DNA of 64,000 nucleotides from Epiperipatus broadwayi (GCA_028023455.1 JAQFVV010000063.1:6000794-6064793); one strand, 5' to 3'. Positions 1 through 12,110 are shown, counted from the first letter of the stretch. Made by a program: numbers and translations. Notes: a model not told the origin generated them from the letters alone.

Positions 1-430
1 TATTAATAATTTTTTTTAAAGTATTTAATGTGAAATATCATGTTCAGTGTTCAGATAATTTTTACTTGTATTTGTAATTGTTTTACAAAATACAGTATCA
101 CAATATATTGAGATGATTATGTGTCTCACGGCAAACAAAATCATAGTATTGTGTGTGTGTATATATATATATATATAAATTTGAAAGGAAAAGTACGAAT
201 ATATACAAACAAATTTTTTTGCAGATATATCCTATATTATACTAGAATAACAGTTAAGAATTAAATAATTTTGAATTGACAAAAAATGTTATAAATTAAA
301 TATTTTAAAAGATCTCATTAATATTTTTATATTGGACTATTTCCATCATCTAATTAATATATGTATTAAATGTCTTTAGATAAATTTAACTTAATTTAAA
401 TATTCCAAATACATTCAACTGTTAGTAATA
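1..430. other. A+T-rich sequence without a recognised gene
   Basis: No long reading frame or recognisable element. A short (GT)n(AT)n microsatellite lies at about 151-176. The right edge runs into the 3' region of the PLE fragment that follows. Confidence 0.6.
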
Positions 431-510
431 GCACATCAAACATGTTAGTATATGCACAACGTTTTGAGAGGTATTAGTTTCCCCTCTTCTTCAGGTGTTG
501 CTGGCCTGAC
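430..510 (-). other. PLE 3' region with weak hammerhead-like motif
   Basis: On the minus strand a CTGAAGA (complement of 488-494) is followed after six bases by GAAA (complement of 478-481), and then by an AAAACGTTG stretch. The order CTGANGA...GAAA is the conserved hammerhead core, and the position just downstream of a PLE reading frame is where PLEs carry ribozymes. However, the six bases between the two boxes do not form a helix II. This is at best a decayed motif. Confidence 0.3.
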
Positions 511-525
511 CAGTGACAGTATTAG

Positions 526-600
526 CATGGGATTCAAATCTGCGTCTTTAGATTCTTGAGCTTTAAATTTTAAGGTAATGCTCTAACCAACTGAATCCAT
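526..600 (-). repeat. tRNA-like (SINE-type) segment
   Basis: Read on the minus strand, 581-598 gives a tRNA A-box-like GGTTAGAGCA preceded by TTCAGTT. The complement of 529-540 gives a B-box-like GATTTGAATCCC. The boxes are about 45 bases apart, as in tRNAs and tRNA-derived SINEs. The anticodon region is A+T-rich and no convincing cloverleaf is visible, so this is not a functional tRNA. It lies between the end of a PLE reading frame (638) and the hammerhead-like motif, so it is either a SINE inserted there or a tRNA-like part of the PLE 3' region. Confidence 0.45.
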
Positions 601-637
601 CCTGCCAAAGGCAACAGTCTTTAGTAATTTTATACAC

Positions 638-1626
638 TTAACTATGAGGTTCCTCCTGATTTCTACATGTTTTCCTGAGAGCAAAGTTGATTAGTGGTTT
701 CCATACATTATGTATAGTCACACTGGGTTGGTGTATGGAATTTTTTGCCATTGTCAGGTGAGCAGCTTCTTTAAATTTTCTTCTTTGTACCTTTACTTTT
801 CTATACAATATTTTTGTATTTTCCCAATTGGACATATATTCATTGGGACATATAAGTTCTGCTACATTAGACACATCTGTTTTCTCTCTTCTAATCATCA
901 GTTTGTGTTCTTGTAAGTACTTTTCAATGGAATGACTTGTCTCATCAAAATATGTTCTTTCACATTCACATGGTATTTCATAGATGCAGTTTTTTTCTTT
1001 TCATCATTTTAAGTTTAGGCTTTGTACATGTTAGAATTTCTTGCAGGGTGGTATGGCTCTGGAAAGCTGTTCTGATGTTATATTGATTGCAGATTTTTCT
1101 TAATAATCTGCTATTTTGGTGAGTATGGGTACACTACAGTACCAATAATTGTCTTTTTTCTTGATGGTTCTTTTTGTCTATTTAATTTTTTCTTAATAAC
1201 AGTTTATGGATAACCATTTTTCATAAGAGTATCTTCTATAGAGATCTTTTCTTTTGCCAAATCACTGGTTTCTGAACAATCTTCTTTTGCTATGTTCCAT
1301 AGTGATAGTATAACTCCAAGTTTTGTGTTTCTGGTGTGATTGGTTGTGTAGGCTAGATATTTTCCTATATGTGTAGGTTTTCAATAAACTGTAGTTTGAT
1401 TTTGCCACGAGGGAGTCTTGTCAGAACAACATCTAAGAATGCCATTTTTTTTCTGCTTCTGATTCTGTTGTAAATTTAATTGAAGGGAATATACTGTTGA
1501 TGTGTTTCCAGAAAACTTGTACCACCTGATGCTATGTTTTTGTAATATTTTTTTTTTAATGCAATTATATATTTTTAAAATATTTTGAGTAAAACAACAG
1601 AAAGGAAGAATAAACAAGAGGGACAA
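638..1626 (-). pseudogene. Penelope-like element, decayed C-terminal part (linker and GIY-YIG endonuclease)
   Basis: The minus strand carries broken frames of a PLE protein (reverse transcriptase fused to a GIY-YIG endonuclease). In order: near 1450-1380, MAFLDVVLTRLPRGK, matching the PLE block that follows the RT palm (FLDVxVxR); then a linker with stops; near 1000-910, CIYEIPCECERTYFDET, the GIY-YIG core with Gly of YIG changed to Asp; and finally 898-638, an open 86-residue tail containing KFKEAAH and QPSV, typical of the PLE C-terminus. Several frameshifts and stops separate these blocks and the RT domain itself is absent, so the copy is 5'-truncated and dead. GIY-YIG nicking would normally create the target site for reverse transcription. 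Confidence 0.82.
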
Positions 1627-1925
1627 ATGTAAATCTTTTGAAAGATTTTAAAATAACAATGAAAATAAAATTTATCTCAGAGCATTCTGGAAAATTTATT
1701 GAAATACTTATTTAATTATCATATGAAAATATATATGTCTTTTTTATCAAATGCTAACAAAAGAATGGTTTACCAAGGATAATTTATAATAATTATTTTA
1801 CCAAATGGAATAATTGTTTTTCAAAAGATTGCTGTAAAAAGTTTAACTTACTATGTGTTAATATATATGCATCTGATGCCAACAAATGGAATAACTAACA
1901 TGTAGAAAGTGCTGATAAAGTTTAA
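1627..1925. other. A+T-rich sequence, nothing recognised
   Basis: No recognisable protein similarity or repeat boundary. Confidence 0.5.

Positions 1926-1974
<49 letters not shown>
1926..1974. repeat. (AT)n microsatellite
   Basis: An uninterrupted alternating TA tract directly abuts the inverted arm of the hammerhead repeat locus. (AT)n tracts also abut most other PLE-type repeats in this window. Confidence 0.95.
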
Positions 1975-1977
<3 letters not shown>

Positions 1978-2087
1978 ACAAGTCAGATGTCACATGACTT
2001 ATATATAGCTTGCACTTACAAATATGTAAAATTAAGAGCATGCTAATAGCTCTAAACAAGCTTTTTTTATTTATGATAAATGCTACT
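1975..2087 (-). repeat. Inverted partial copy of the 421-bp hammerhead repeat
   Basis: This stretch is the reverse complement of about 2446-2563, the unit junction of the adjoining direct repeats. It therefore forms a hairpin-like head with 2088 onward. Inverted partial copies at the 5' edge are a known hallmark of PLE and retrozyme insertions. Confidence 0.8.
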
Positions 2088-2354
2088 ACATATTTGTAAG
2101 TGCAAGCTATATATAAGTCATGTGACATCTGACTTGTTATTATTACTATTATTATTTTGCTGTTGTGGCTTTGGCTAAATTAAATGGCTAAGCCTACTAA
2201 TATATGGAGTATCTGAATTAAGTTCAGGCCCATATGATTTTTTCAGTTGGAGAGCTGACTTTAAAGACATGTAGATGTCTAAAAGTTTCAGATCTTCTTC
2301 TAACAATTAACTTTTAGATAAATGCTTTGCTTGAGTTAGTTTTTTAAATCTAAT

Positions 2355-2410
2355 GTCCCAACTCCTCACTGAAGAGACCCATAGGTCGAAACCGGTCTGG
2401 GGATGGGGAC
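2355..2410 (+). ncRNA. Type I hammerhead ribozyme, intact core (unit 1)
   Basis: The core box CTGAAGA is at 2369-2375. Helix II is GACC/GGTC with loop CATA at 2376-2387. The second core box GAAA is at 2388-2391, then CCGG (2392-2395), then TC (2396-2397) with predicted cleavage after C2397. Helix I pairs 2355-2368 with 2398-2410: six inner pairs (one G-U), an internal loop, then GTCCC/GGGAC. All invariant positions of CUGANGA...GAAA...UH are present. Helix III has no room for a hairpin, but ACCGGT is a palindrome, so two copies could share it. This is the best hammerhead in the window. Confidence 0.8.
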
Positions 2411-2776
2411 AATCCAAGATAAAAATGATTTGAATGTCTTCTCTTGTAGTAGCATTTATCATAAATAAAAAAAAGCTTGTTTAGAGCTATTAGCATGCTC
2501 TTAATTTTACATATTTGTAAGTGCAAGCTATATATAAGTCATGTGACATCTGACTTGTTATTATTACTATTATTATTTTGCTGTTGTGGCTTTGGCTAAA
2601 TTAAATAACTAAGCCTACTAATATATGGAGTATCTGAATTAAGTTCAGGCCCATATGATTTTTTCAGTTTGAGAGCTGACTTTAAAGACATGTAGATGTC
2701 TAAAAGTTTCAGATCTTCTTCTAACAATTAACTTTTAGATAAATGCTTTGCTTGAGTTAGTTTTTTTAAATCTAAT

Positions 2777-2832
2777 GTCCCAACTCCTCATTGAAGAGAC
2801 CCATAGGTCGAAACCGGTCTGGGGATGGGGAC
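2777..2832 (+). ncRNA. Hammerhead ribozyme, core mutated (unit 2)
   Basis: This is the same fold as the unit 1 ribozyme, with identical helices and ACCGGT. The first core base at 2791 is T instead of C (TTGAAGA). That cytosine is part of the invariant catalytic core, so this copy is probably much weaker or inactive. Confidence 0.7.
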
Positions 2833-2921
2833 AATCCAAGATAAAAATGATTTGAATGTCTTCTCTTGTAGTAGCATTTATCATAAATAAAAAAAGCTTG
2901 TTTAGAGTTATTAGCATGCTC

Positions 2922-2929
<8 letters not shown>

Positions 2930-3000
<71 letters not shown>
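2930..3000. repeat. (AT)n microsatellite
   Basis: An alternating AT tract with one GT interruption separates the hammerhead dimer from the PLE fragment. Confidence 0.95.
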
Positions 3001-3003
<3 letters not shown>

Positions 3004-3248
3004 ATTACAAGCATAAAGCTAAATTAGTCAATATAAAATCAAAACTACCCCAAATCCAAAATTAAACCAGACCAGCATAAAAATAATATTAAAACACAAC
3101 CTAAGGTTTCACTGCTACAAGCAGACTTCTCAAGTGTAAAGAACTACCAAAAACTACACAATATATATAATATTAAAAACTACCCACAAATCCATTCGCT
3201 TGTCATCCACCCTTAATATTAAAAGAACTCTTAAAATTTTTAGATCTT

Positions 3249-4027
3249 TTGGTGATTAGAAATGTAAAAACTAATTGTTTATTGTGCAGTCATTTAGTTA
3301 AAAGTAAAGAATTAAGATCTATAATTACACCTGATAGCTATCAGTCTGTATCTCATAAAGTAGCTGCTTTAAGGAATTATTGTCATAGGAATATTAAATT
3401 AAATAATTCTAGTGGGGTAGCTTTGTTTCAGAAATATCAATTTTATAAAGATTACTTGAGTGTTGGATACTCTGATAAATTTGTTAAAAGTATTTTATTT
3501 AATAGTAATATTTGTAAGGATGTAAAGGTTAAAGAAAAATATGATTTTATTTCTTTGCCATTTAAATTGTCTTCTTATAAAATTGTGTGTAAAAATAGTA
3601 AATTGTTTGTAAATAAGAAAATTGCTTGGAAAAGGGATGTTACATTGAATAATTTATTAAATAATACAAAAGAAGTTTTTTATAGAAAGACTATTCCTGG
3701 TGTAGTATATTTTATCCCTTGTTTATTTGTAAGAATGTTTACATAGGTCAGAGTAGTTTGAGTTTAAATGAAAGAATAAAGGTTCATAAAAGTAGAGTTA
3801 AAAATAGATATCTTAGTTCTGCTTTGTATGTCCATGAAAAATATACAGGCCACACTATTGATTTTGATGAAGCTAAGGTTGTCGTCTTTGAGAGAAATAA
3901 AATCAAAAGAAGAATTAAAGAGTCTTTATTATTGAAAATTTATTATTCTGAAGCAATTATCTTATTTAAGAGTTCTTTTAATATTAAGGGTGGATGGGAA
4001 GTGAATGGATTTGTGGGTAGTTTTTAA
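3249..4027 (+). pseudogene. PLE protein, linker and GIY-YIG endonuclease domain, one frameshift
   Basis: Frame 1 (3249-3743) covers the post-RT linker, including HKVAALRNY and LPFKLSSYK blocks, and ends in the start of the GIY-YIG domain (GVVYFIPC). Frame 2 (about 3719-4027) continues with CKNVYIGQSSLSLNERIKVH, so the YIG motif and the downstream arginine are intact, followed by the conserved FERNKIKRRIKES tail. One extra base near 3722-3727 explains the break. The reverse transcriptase domain is missing. In a complete PLE this domain nicks the target DNA. Intact motifs and a single frameshift mark this as a relatively recent copy. Confidence 0.85.
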
Positions 4028-4060
4028 TATTATATATATTGTGTACTTTTTGGTAGTTCT

Positions 4061-4110
4061 TTACACTTGAGAAGTCTGCTTGTAGCAGTGAAACCTTAGG
4101 TTGTGTTTTA
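4061..4110 (+). ncRNA. Hammerhead-like motif in the PLE inverted repeat, non-canonical core
   Basis: CTGC/GCAG with loop TTGTA forms a clean helix II, followed by TGAAAC. CCTTAGG could form a two-pair helix III before TT, and ACAC/GTGT a short helix I. The first box reads CTTGAGA instead of CTGANGA. The same variant occurs in the other arm (complement of about 3090-3140), so it predates the inversion. It resembles PLE hammerheads, but activity is doubtful. Confidence 0.4.
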
Positions 4111-4162
4111 ATATTATTTTTATGCTGGTCTGCTTTAATTTTTGATTTGGGGTAGTTTTGAT

Positions 4163-4440
<278 letters not shown>

Positions 4441-7400
4441 TTCTTTTATCTGTGTGCCAACAAACCCATAATTGATGAGATAAAATAATAACTTCAATGT
4501 GATAATTACAATTTAAAAAATAATAATACTCATTAATTAATGTCAACTCCAGGGTGAAATCTTGCTTTGAGTTATTAATAATCAATTTATCAAATAATCT
4601 TTGAATACTGTAAAAAAAGAAACTCTTTTGGGGATTATTGTATTTTAAAATATTGGATTCTCTTGCACATTTGTGAACTAAATACATTGATTGGAGACCT
4701 TTTTGTGATAAATATCGATTATTGTTCATGCAGACTGTATATACTTATTTATGTAATTATTTTCATTTCATATTACTATTAATTTAAAAGGTCATACCCC
4801 ATATAAATATGTGTGAGTGAATATATAAATGTAAAAGCTTATGACTAACAAAAAAAAATAATAATCCTAAATTTACACTTAAATAATCATAATAGATTTT
4901 ATTAAATAATTTGCTATGTTTTGTTAATAAATGCTCAGTGGACAAAGTATAACAAGTTAGTATTTTTTATATGATTTTATATATAATGTATATTGGGATA
5001 ATAGATAAATGAATATTTTCTTCTGGTTTGAAAAAAATGTTTAATGTCTTGCACTATTTTATAGTTTAAACAAACATGATACATTAATTTAAATTATTAT
5101 AACATATGACATTGTAAATAAAATTATTATTGTTTATTAAATTCAACTTAAAAGTTTTATTTAAATTAATAGATATATGATATAGTAATCATAATTTATA
5201 GTCTCTTAATACATATAAAGACATAAAATCTAATTAATAAGATAATATTAATTTTTACTAAGTATAATGTCAGCATGTGCCTTGAGTGCTCAATTTAAGA
5301 TCTGACTATTAAATTGTAAATCGTAAGATTTTATGATTGTTAATGTTTAACAGACATAGTGGACTTAATCAGTGAAGAATTTATTAGCTTCACACTCCCA
5401 AATTAAAATGTTTTAGATTTGCCTGTATATTTAGAAAAATAGGTTGAAGATAAGATGGTCACTCTTATGTTTATAAAGGTGAATCTTGCATTTAGATTTA
5501 TAGAGCTCTCTCTTGTAATAAAGGGAGCACTCAAGGTGCATGTACTAAGGTTATAGCCTTATTTAAGTATGAACAAGGTAGCATACATTTTATTGTTATA
5601 ATAAAATTCAATAATGATTAAAAGTGAGTGTATATTTTAGGAATATCAATTAGTATAAGAGCAAATTGATAAATTATTATAATAAAAATTTATATAATCA
5701 CCAAGATTAATAACTTTATTCTTGAATACACATAAATTTACTACATAGTTATAAAAGAGTTATTTATAAATGAATACCAATATAAATATTATTAATAAAT
5801 TTTAAGCATTCTAATATACATTTTGAAATATTTTAGTAATAGAACTTGCTTAACATTTACCCTTTTATTCCAATACAGATTGGGTTTAGTTAACTAATAC
5901 AGCACTATAAATTTTAGCTAGCTTCTTTACATTATCATAGATTTAGAATTGTATAATTTATAGATTTACTGATTTAAATTGTATATAATTTATAGGATAT
6001 ATAAAGGTTAACAACCCACATGATCATGGTATACTATTATGAATTTTAATATTCATCTTGTTAGTATTTTATTATAATAAATAGATTAATTAAATCTTTC
6101 TATATTTGTACTGTTATGAATTTAGCTTGATCAAAGGTTTGGAGCATTGATAAGTATTACATTTCTCATATTCTCATTTTATATCAGTATATATTTGGCA
6201 TTCAGAGCTAGGGCATATAAATAGTTTTTCTCTTTCTCTTGTTCATTTTTTATTCTGTTATACATTTGGCACCCTCAAATTGGGCACATAACACCCCATC
6301 TCTCATTGTTCTCATTTTTCGACCATTGCAATATGCTTTGATTTTTATAAGTTATTACTACTTTTTAATTTGTAATATGTTCATTAAGAAAGTAATCTGA
6401 AGCAGAAAAAAAAAACATTTATATTACATATTAAAACTTTATTTAATAAATAAAGAAACTTGAATATTTTAGTTTACCAGACAGTAAATAGTTATCATCC
6501 ATTAGATGTCACTACGAATCCAGTTTTCAGTTTAAGTTTATAAAATACTTTTATATAGATAGTTTTTCCACTCATAAACTTTAGATAATCACATTTTGTA
6601 AAGTTGGGTTAATCAAATTACAACAGAAATACTACACAGATATCCATATAGAATGAGAATACAGAAATCAAAAATGGCATTTTGATATCAATATTATGTA
6701 TCAACATTTTTTTTATCAATTCTACATGGAGAATTTTTAGAATTTTAAATTAAAGGTAAAACATTTTTACCTGTTATAAATATTGAATAGTTATTTTTTA
6801 AAAAGTGAATAAAAAAAAACTTAGCTATTTGAGAACTAATTAAAAATAGCCAAACGTAAAACGCTTTTGTATTGGGCATTAATTCAAAACTCTAATTACT
6901 AAAAAAAAACTGAAATATTCACCTGATTCAAAGTAAATACCAAGCAATATTAAAAGTTTATTAATTTATCATTAGCATCTACAGAAACATAAAAATTTAT
7001 GCAATTAGTTCTAAATAAAGAAATTTTCAAATAATATACATCATATATACAATACATATATATGAAGCTATATTCCTTAATGTGATTATAATACTAATAT
7101 AAAAAGTAAGAAAATGTATATAATACTACATTTACAGATATTGTATATAAAATTATAAAAGCATGTATAAACTTACAACTCAGAAATAGATAAAAAAAGG
7201 TAACTCATGTATATAATTTTTTATTTATTTCATCAAATAAATAAAAAGAAATATTTTTTTAAAGAATTGTATGTTTAGTCTCTGTTAAAAACAATGATAC
7301 AATAAATATTTGTACTATTACTTATAGATTAAAATGAAACAGCATAAAGATATAAAGATATAGGAATATATTTAACATAGTGGATTTAATTATAAAAAAA

Positions 7401-8985
7401 GCTTTAAAACCCAAATTTTTAAATTGTTTTTGTTTCATCATTTAAAAAAAGATATCCATAAAATTTGAAAAACTTTAAAATGGCTTATACTTGTCATTGT
7501 AGAATTTTATTTATCAAGAAAAATATTTTATTTGCAAGTTTTAACATGTCAAGATATTAAATGTTTAGCTCAATATTAAAAAAAACACTGCTTGTAAATT
7601 GACATTAGAGAATGGTTACACACATATGTTTATCACACATGGAAAAGATACAGCTATACATGAAATTACTTTGTGAGAAAAAAGATTTACAAAATTATTG
7701 CCATGGATTAGAAAATTGCAGGTATGCAATATTCTCCAATATTTCAAAACTATAACAAATTTACTAGGTTTAAAAGAGAATGCTATATCAAATTATATGA
7801 TAAATAAAAAATAGCTATCAATCATGCATTACATTGAAAAAATGTTGTTATACTATTCAGTACGTAATGAGTATCAAGCAAATGCTATCTCTCTAGTCAT
7901 TAACTGTAATGAGTTAGAAATTTAAATCCATATAATGGTAAATATATTTATGATTTATATTTTTTATGGTAATATGTATGAATATAAACACAGCAATCAC
8001 TGAGATAAGGCTAAGGTAAATGTAGAAATTACTGTGAATCTAGTAGGGAAATAATTATCTTTAATAGTGACTATAGACACATTTTTTTTCTTTAATATAA
8101 GGACATTATATTCTTCTGGGATAATAAAAACCAAATGAGTTGTCCAAAACTGTCAAGACCAGCATGAAATAATCACGATTTACAGAATAGACTTCTTAAT
8201 TTAAAATTTAAACAATCTAATAGTAATAATCTACACATAATGTTCATTTTATTAGCAGTACACTTTTAGAAATCTCTTACATTATTTAAACCTTAACAGG
8301 TGTAAAGGAATCACATAATTCTAAAATTCCATGTCCCAAAATTTTTTATGAATTAGAAAGTACTTTTTTGTCTTATCTTTAAAACATATATATATTAGTT
8401 AACTTATTATCTTTTTAAACATTATATGTAGAAAGATATTGTTTAAATTATTTGGTTTTATAGGCAGACTTTAGAAAACTACAAAAGCATTGAAAATTTA
8501 TTTAGTTTTGATCAACAATAGTTACTATTATTTTATATATTTTATAGTTATTATTATTTAGTTTTGTAAATATTAATATTATAAAAGTTTTGAAGGGTTA
8601 AATCTTTATTTTCTTTCAGAACATTTTTCAAATAGTATTTAATATTTGATTTTAGCAAAGATGATTAAAGTAAGCTAAAAAACATTTTTTGTAAAGCGGA
8701 TGATAAATGTAAGCTTAGGTTAGTTGTCTATATTTATATAAAAAATGTTTAGCTTAAAATTAAGAATTATTATATATAAAGTTTTACCTTAGAAACAGCA
8801 TATTTTGAATGCTATAATCCTTTGAATTTATAATTACCAAAAGGCACTTGACTATATAAGTATTTCTAAGACGTTTAACATTTTAGACCATTTTGATATA
8901 AATGTAATATAGTCATATTCTGAAGAATATTTATCAAAATAAAGCAAACAGTGGATTAAATTAATTGATGTCACCAGAAAGATTA
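4441..8985. other. Long A+T-rich stretch without recognised genes
   Basis: No protein similarity, clear repeat or RNA gene was recognised across about 4.5 kb. A minus-strand frame at 4440-4729 is open, but its length is within chance and it ends in a translated AT tract. Confidence 0.55.
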
Positions 8986-8989
8986 ATAT

Positions 8990-9147
8990 TGATATGGTTA
9001 TATAGCAAGCTGTTTTGCAAAATGCAATTTGTAAATTAGAATGGAAAAGTATAGGAATAAAATTATATGATTATTTAACTAATTATTTAAGTGGATTATA
9101 TATATATATTATGTTTCAGGGAACATTTTCATTAAAAAGTCTAATGT

Positions 9148-9188
<41 letters not shown>

Positions 9189-9200
9189 ATTTTATTTTCA

Positions 9201-9245
<45 letters not shown>

Positions 9246-9560
9246 AGAAAATAAAGATTTGCAGTCATGAATTAAAAATTAACAACTACAAATATCTTGA
9301 TGGGATAGTTAAGAGAGATGGAGATATATTGGCTGAAATAATTGTAGAATTGTTTTTGATAAAAGATAAAATAGTATGCCTAAAGAATGTTTCTGTTGTT
9401 CTCAGGTTTTAACAATAAATAGAATAAAGAAGAATGCAGCAATTATAATAAAATCTGATTATTAATATTCAAGGACTTTGTTGAATAGATAAACAATCAA
9501 ACAGTATGATAGGTATTGGTTTTATGAGGCAAATGCAAGAAAAGTTTTGAGATCTAAAAA
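8990..9560 (+). pseudogene. RTE-type LINE reverse transcriptase fragment
   Basis: At about 8995-9090 the plus strand reads AVLQNAICKLEW and GIKLYDY, matching the RTE/BovB RT block (AxLExxxRxLxW...GIKxxGxxLxxL) just before the FADD box. The FADD region is destroyed by (AT)n expansions at 9150-9180 and 9205-9240. From 9260 the frame resumes with NNYKYLDGIVKRDGDILAEI, the RTE block FKYLGxxIxxDGxxxxEI. The copy lacks both ends, contains stops and is non-functional. Confidence 0.7.
9141..9240. repeat. (AT)n tracts inside the RTE fragment
   Basis: Two long alternating AT tracts are separated by about 25 bases. They replace the segment where the RT catalytic FADD box is expected. Confidence 0.9.
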
Positions 9561-11455
9561 TTATTTATTTACTGTTTTTACTGACTTAATGAAGACAGCT
9601 CTGATAAAAAGTACTTGATTATCAATGAAATCAGCCATATTTGGATAGAAATTTATCACTTACAGGCTTCTTGGTGGTTCTGCAGCATCATCTAGCAGCT
9701 TGTCCAGTGTGACAAAAAGTACTGTTTATTCTTATTATACAGATTCTATATGATACAATCAAATAAAGCTGTACTGAAAAATATGAAATATTAACTGCTA
9801 TTAAGCAAGATGAGTATTTATTCTAATATTGTTTCAATTTTATAACTCTGATTTATAAAACCATACAAATTTGATGGTGGAATTTTTAATTTGAAATATT
9901 AAAAGTGAATTTTACTATTCTTGTCAGTTGAATAGATGAAATGATACAATCTCATGTTCATTGATTATTCATGCTTAAAGTATATGGCTCTAAAGCAAAG
10001 TAAAGATCACACTCTTGATAGAATATGAGAATTCATGAGATATAAAAGTTAGTATTTTTACTGATTTCAATGTCTATCTTTATTTTGTCTCTCTTTCCTC
10101 TCACTTATTTTCAACAATTCCATAATAAATTTCTTCCTGGTCTCTGAAACAAGTTTCAGTTCTTTATCATTTTTTCTTGTATTATTTATATATTTGAAAT
10201 TTTCTACCTGTTGTTTTTTTCATACACCGTGTGTTTCTTTTTTTTTTTTTTATGATTTTTTTATTTATAAATATTTCCCCACATTTGTTATAAACAGCAG
10301 ACACAGAGGGGAAATGGTTATTTCTCTCTTTTGTAAAATAAGTTTTAAGTTGTGTTTTTTGCCCTTATTTGATTTAGATTATATCCAACAAAATATTATA
10401 TTTCAAAATATATTAATAGATATATCAATACTGGATTATTTCTTTACATCAGCATTTGACTAAAGCATCTGAAGCTTTTTATACAAATCTCATCATACAT
10501 CAATATTATATATTTACTTGCCGAGTATCTCTTTATAGTATGTTAGCTGACTTTATCTAAACTATTTTTGACCACTTAATCCTATTCTAAATATTCCTAA
10601 AAACTTTGACCAATGACCACTGACTATAGTATGCCTAATCACCTTCAAGCTATATGTAATGGAAATGTCATGATACATTAGAATTAACTGGCAGTTATTA
10701 TGAATACTGGTGCTTTTTCTAGAGCTGCTAATTATGAAAAAAAGAGAATCGTTATTGTATGTACATGTCAAATATTAGAGTTATGTATTTAACAATCAAT
10801 CATTAATATAAGATTGTTAATTATTATGTGATTCCATCATACGTTAATTAAGTAAATATTAATTCAGGTAAAGATTGTTTACAATTTAGATAATTGGAAA
10901 AAAAAATAACTCTTTATTCATATCACAAATATCCTTCCATAAAATTATTTTCAGTTTATATTATAAGGGATCTCTGCAGCGATATCTGACAAACTCCATA
11001 TAATAACAATAATAAAAAGTTTGTGGGGAAATGAAATAAAATGAAATTTATCAAAACAAGTTTAATGAATGAATATTTATAGAAATTATGAAATTTGTTA
11101 TTTACTGATAAATTTGAAATTGTCTATTAAAGATTTAATATACAACATGGAATGACTGCTCACCAATTTGGATCAGACAGCGTGGTGAAATTATTGGTTG
11201 CTTTTATCTCGGTTTTTAAAATCAAAAATCACCAACGTCTGTGTTGTTAATTAAAATATCAGTTAACCTTTCTTGTAGCAGAATAAATCTTATGTGTGAA
11301 CCAATTTTCTTGTAAAATAGATTTTTATAATCTTCCCAAACTAAATTAAATCACGATCCAGTATTTCCGGGAGGCTTTTATTTTGGCACGCACTATTGCA
11401 GATCATTTTTAAATAAAGTAAGATTGCATGAATTGGAAAAAAAAAAAAACTCTAA
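9561..11455. other. A+T-rich stretch, nothing recognised
   Basis: Two chance-length frames lie at 10194-10463 (+) and 10562-10771 (-), and neither shows a known motif. No repeat boundary was seen. Confidence 0.5.
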
Positions 11456-11479
11456 TATTAATTAAAATATTGTTTGACT

Positions 11480-12110
11480 TTGTGAAGTTAGAACGAAAGG
11501 AAAAGAGACACTTGATTTTAAAATAGAAACATGCTTTATTATAAAGGCACAAATGGAAGTACAAACAGCATTGGATTCATTGTAAATAGAATGTAAACAA
11601 ACAACATCGTGAAGATTGATGGAGTAATATACAGAAAAGCAAGAGTGGTTTTTCAACTTAATGGACAATTCCAAGCTGCAAAAAATTCAAGTTTATGCCC
11701 AACAAATTCTCATTCTCGTAAAGAAGTAGAAGAATTTTATATGGATGTATAAAGACGTTTGATCAAATCAAATAACATTTCAAAATTACCTTGGCATTTT
11801 TAATCATAGCATTGGTAAATTATTAAAAGATACATGTAATATATCTGTTTATGGTGTTAGAAATGAAAGAAGATACAGACTTGCAGAGTTTGTACAAAAA
11901 GGAAAAACAGTATAATATAAATTCTCTCTTTGAGAATAATGTGAAATGGAAAGGGCCCTGGAAGCATCCACATAAAAGTATAACAGAATTAGAATATATT
12001 TTCATTAACAGAAAATCTCTGCTTCAAGATAGTAATGTTCTTATACATTCAACACTGGAAGTGATTATCAAATAGTGAGATGTAAGATATGTGTTGACGT
12101 AAAACTAAAG
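11480..12110 (+). pseudogene. RTE AP-type endonuclease domain, frameshifted
   Basis: Blocks in order: LYYKGTNGSTNSIGFIVNR (about 11552-11608), LQKIQVYA (about 11678-11701), EVEEFYMDV (about 11723-11750) and a 74-residue open stretch at 11851-12075 with FENNVKWKGPWKHP and ELEYIFINRKSLLQD. The last corresponds to the EN motif W-x-W-x-S-P-x-G...x-IDYI(L/I). Aspartate of IDYI is Glu here, and the SDHR motif is lost by a frameshift (EVIIK then stop). The domain is dead. The related copy at 62.5-62.9 kb preserves the part that precedes this. Confidence 0.78.

Larger units (their letters stand above)
2088..2929 (+). mobile_element. Tandem dimer of a 421-bp hammerhead-ribozyme repeat (PLE terminal repeat or retrozyme)
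   Basis: Two nearly identical direct copies, 2088-2508 and 2509-2929, each begin ACATATTTGTAAG. There is no coding sequence in either. Each unit carries one type I hammerhead motif, at 2355-2410 and 2777-2832. A transcript cleaved at both sites would release a 422-nt RNA (2398-2819). Sequence blocks such as GGCTTTGGCTA and TATATGGAGTAT are shared with the repeats at 15.2 and 59 kb, so these are subfamilies of one group. The locus is headed by an inverted partial copy and followed by an (AT)n tract. It is most likely a PLE terminal-repeat relic or a non-autonomous retrozyme. The sequence alone does not decide between these. Confidence 0.75.
3043..4162 (+). mobile_element. 5'-truncated Penelope-like element bracketed by about 195-bp inverted repeats
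   Basis: The left arm 3043-3237 is the near-perfect reverse complement of 3968-4162. Between the arms lies the C-terminal half of a PLE protein, and the right arm includes its last codons and the 3' untranslated region. The element is therefore a PLE 3' end with a second, inverted copy of that end joined upstream, a rearrangement known for PLEs. (AT)n tracts flank both sides. Confidence 0.8.
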
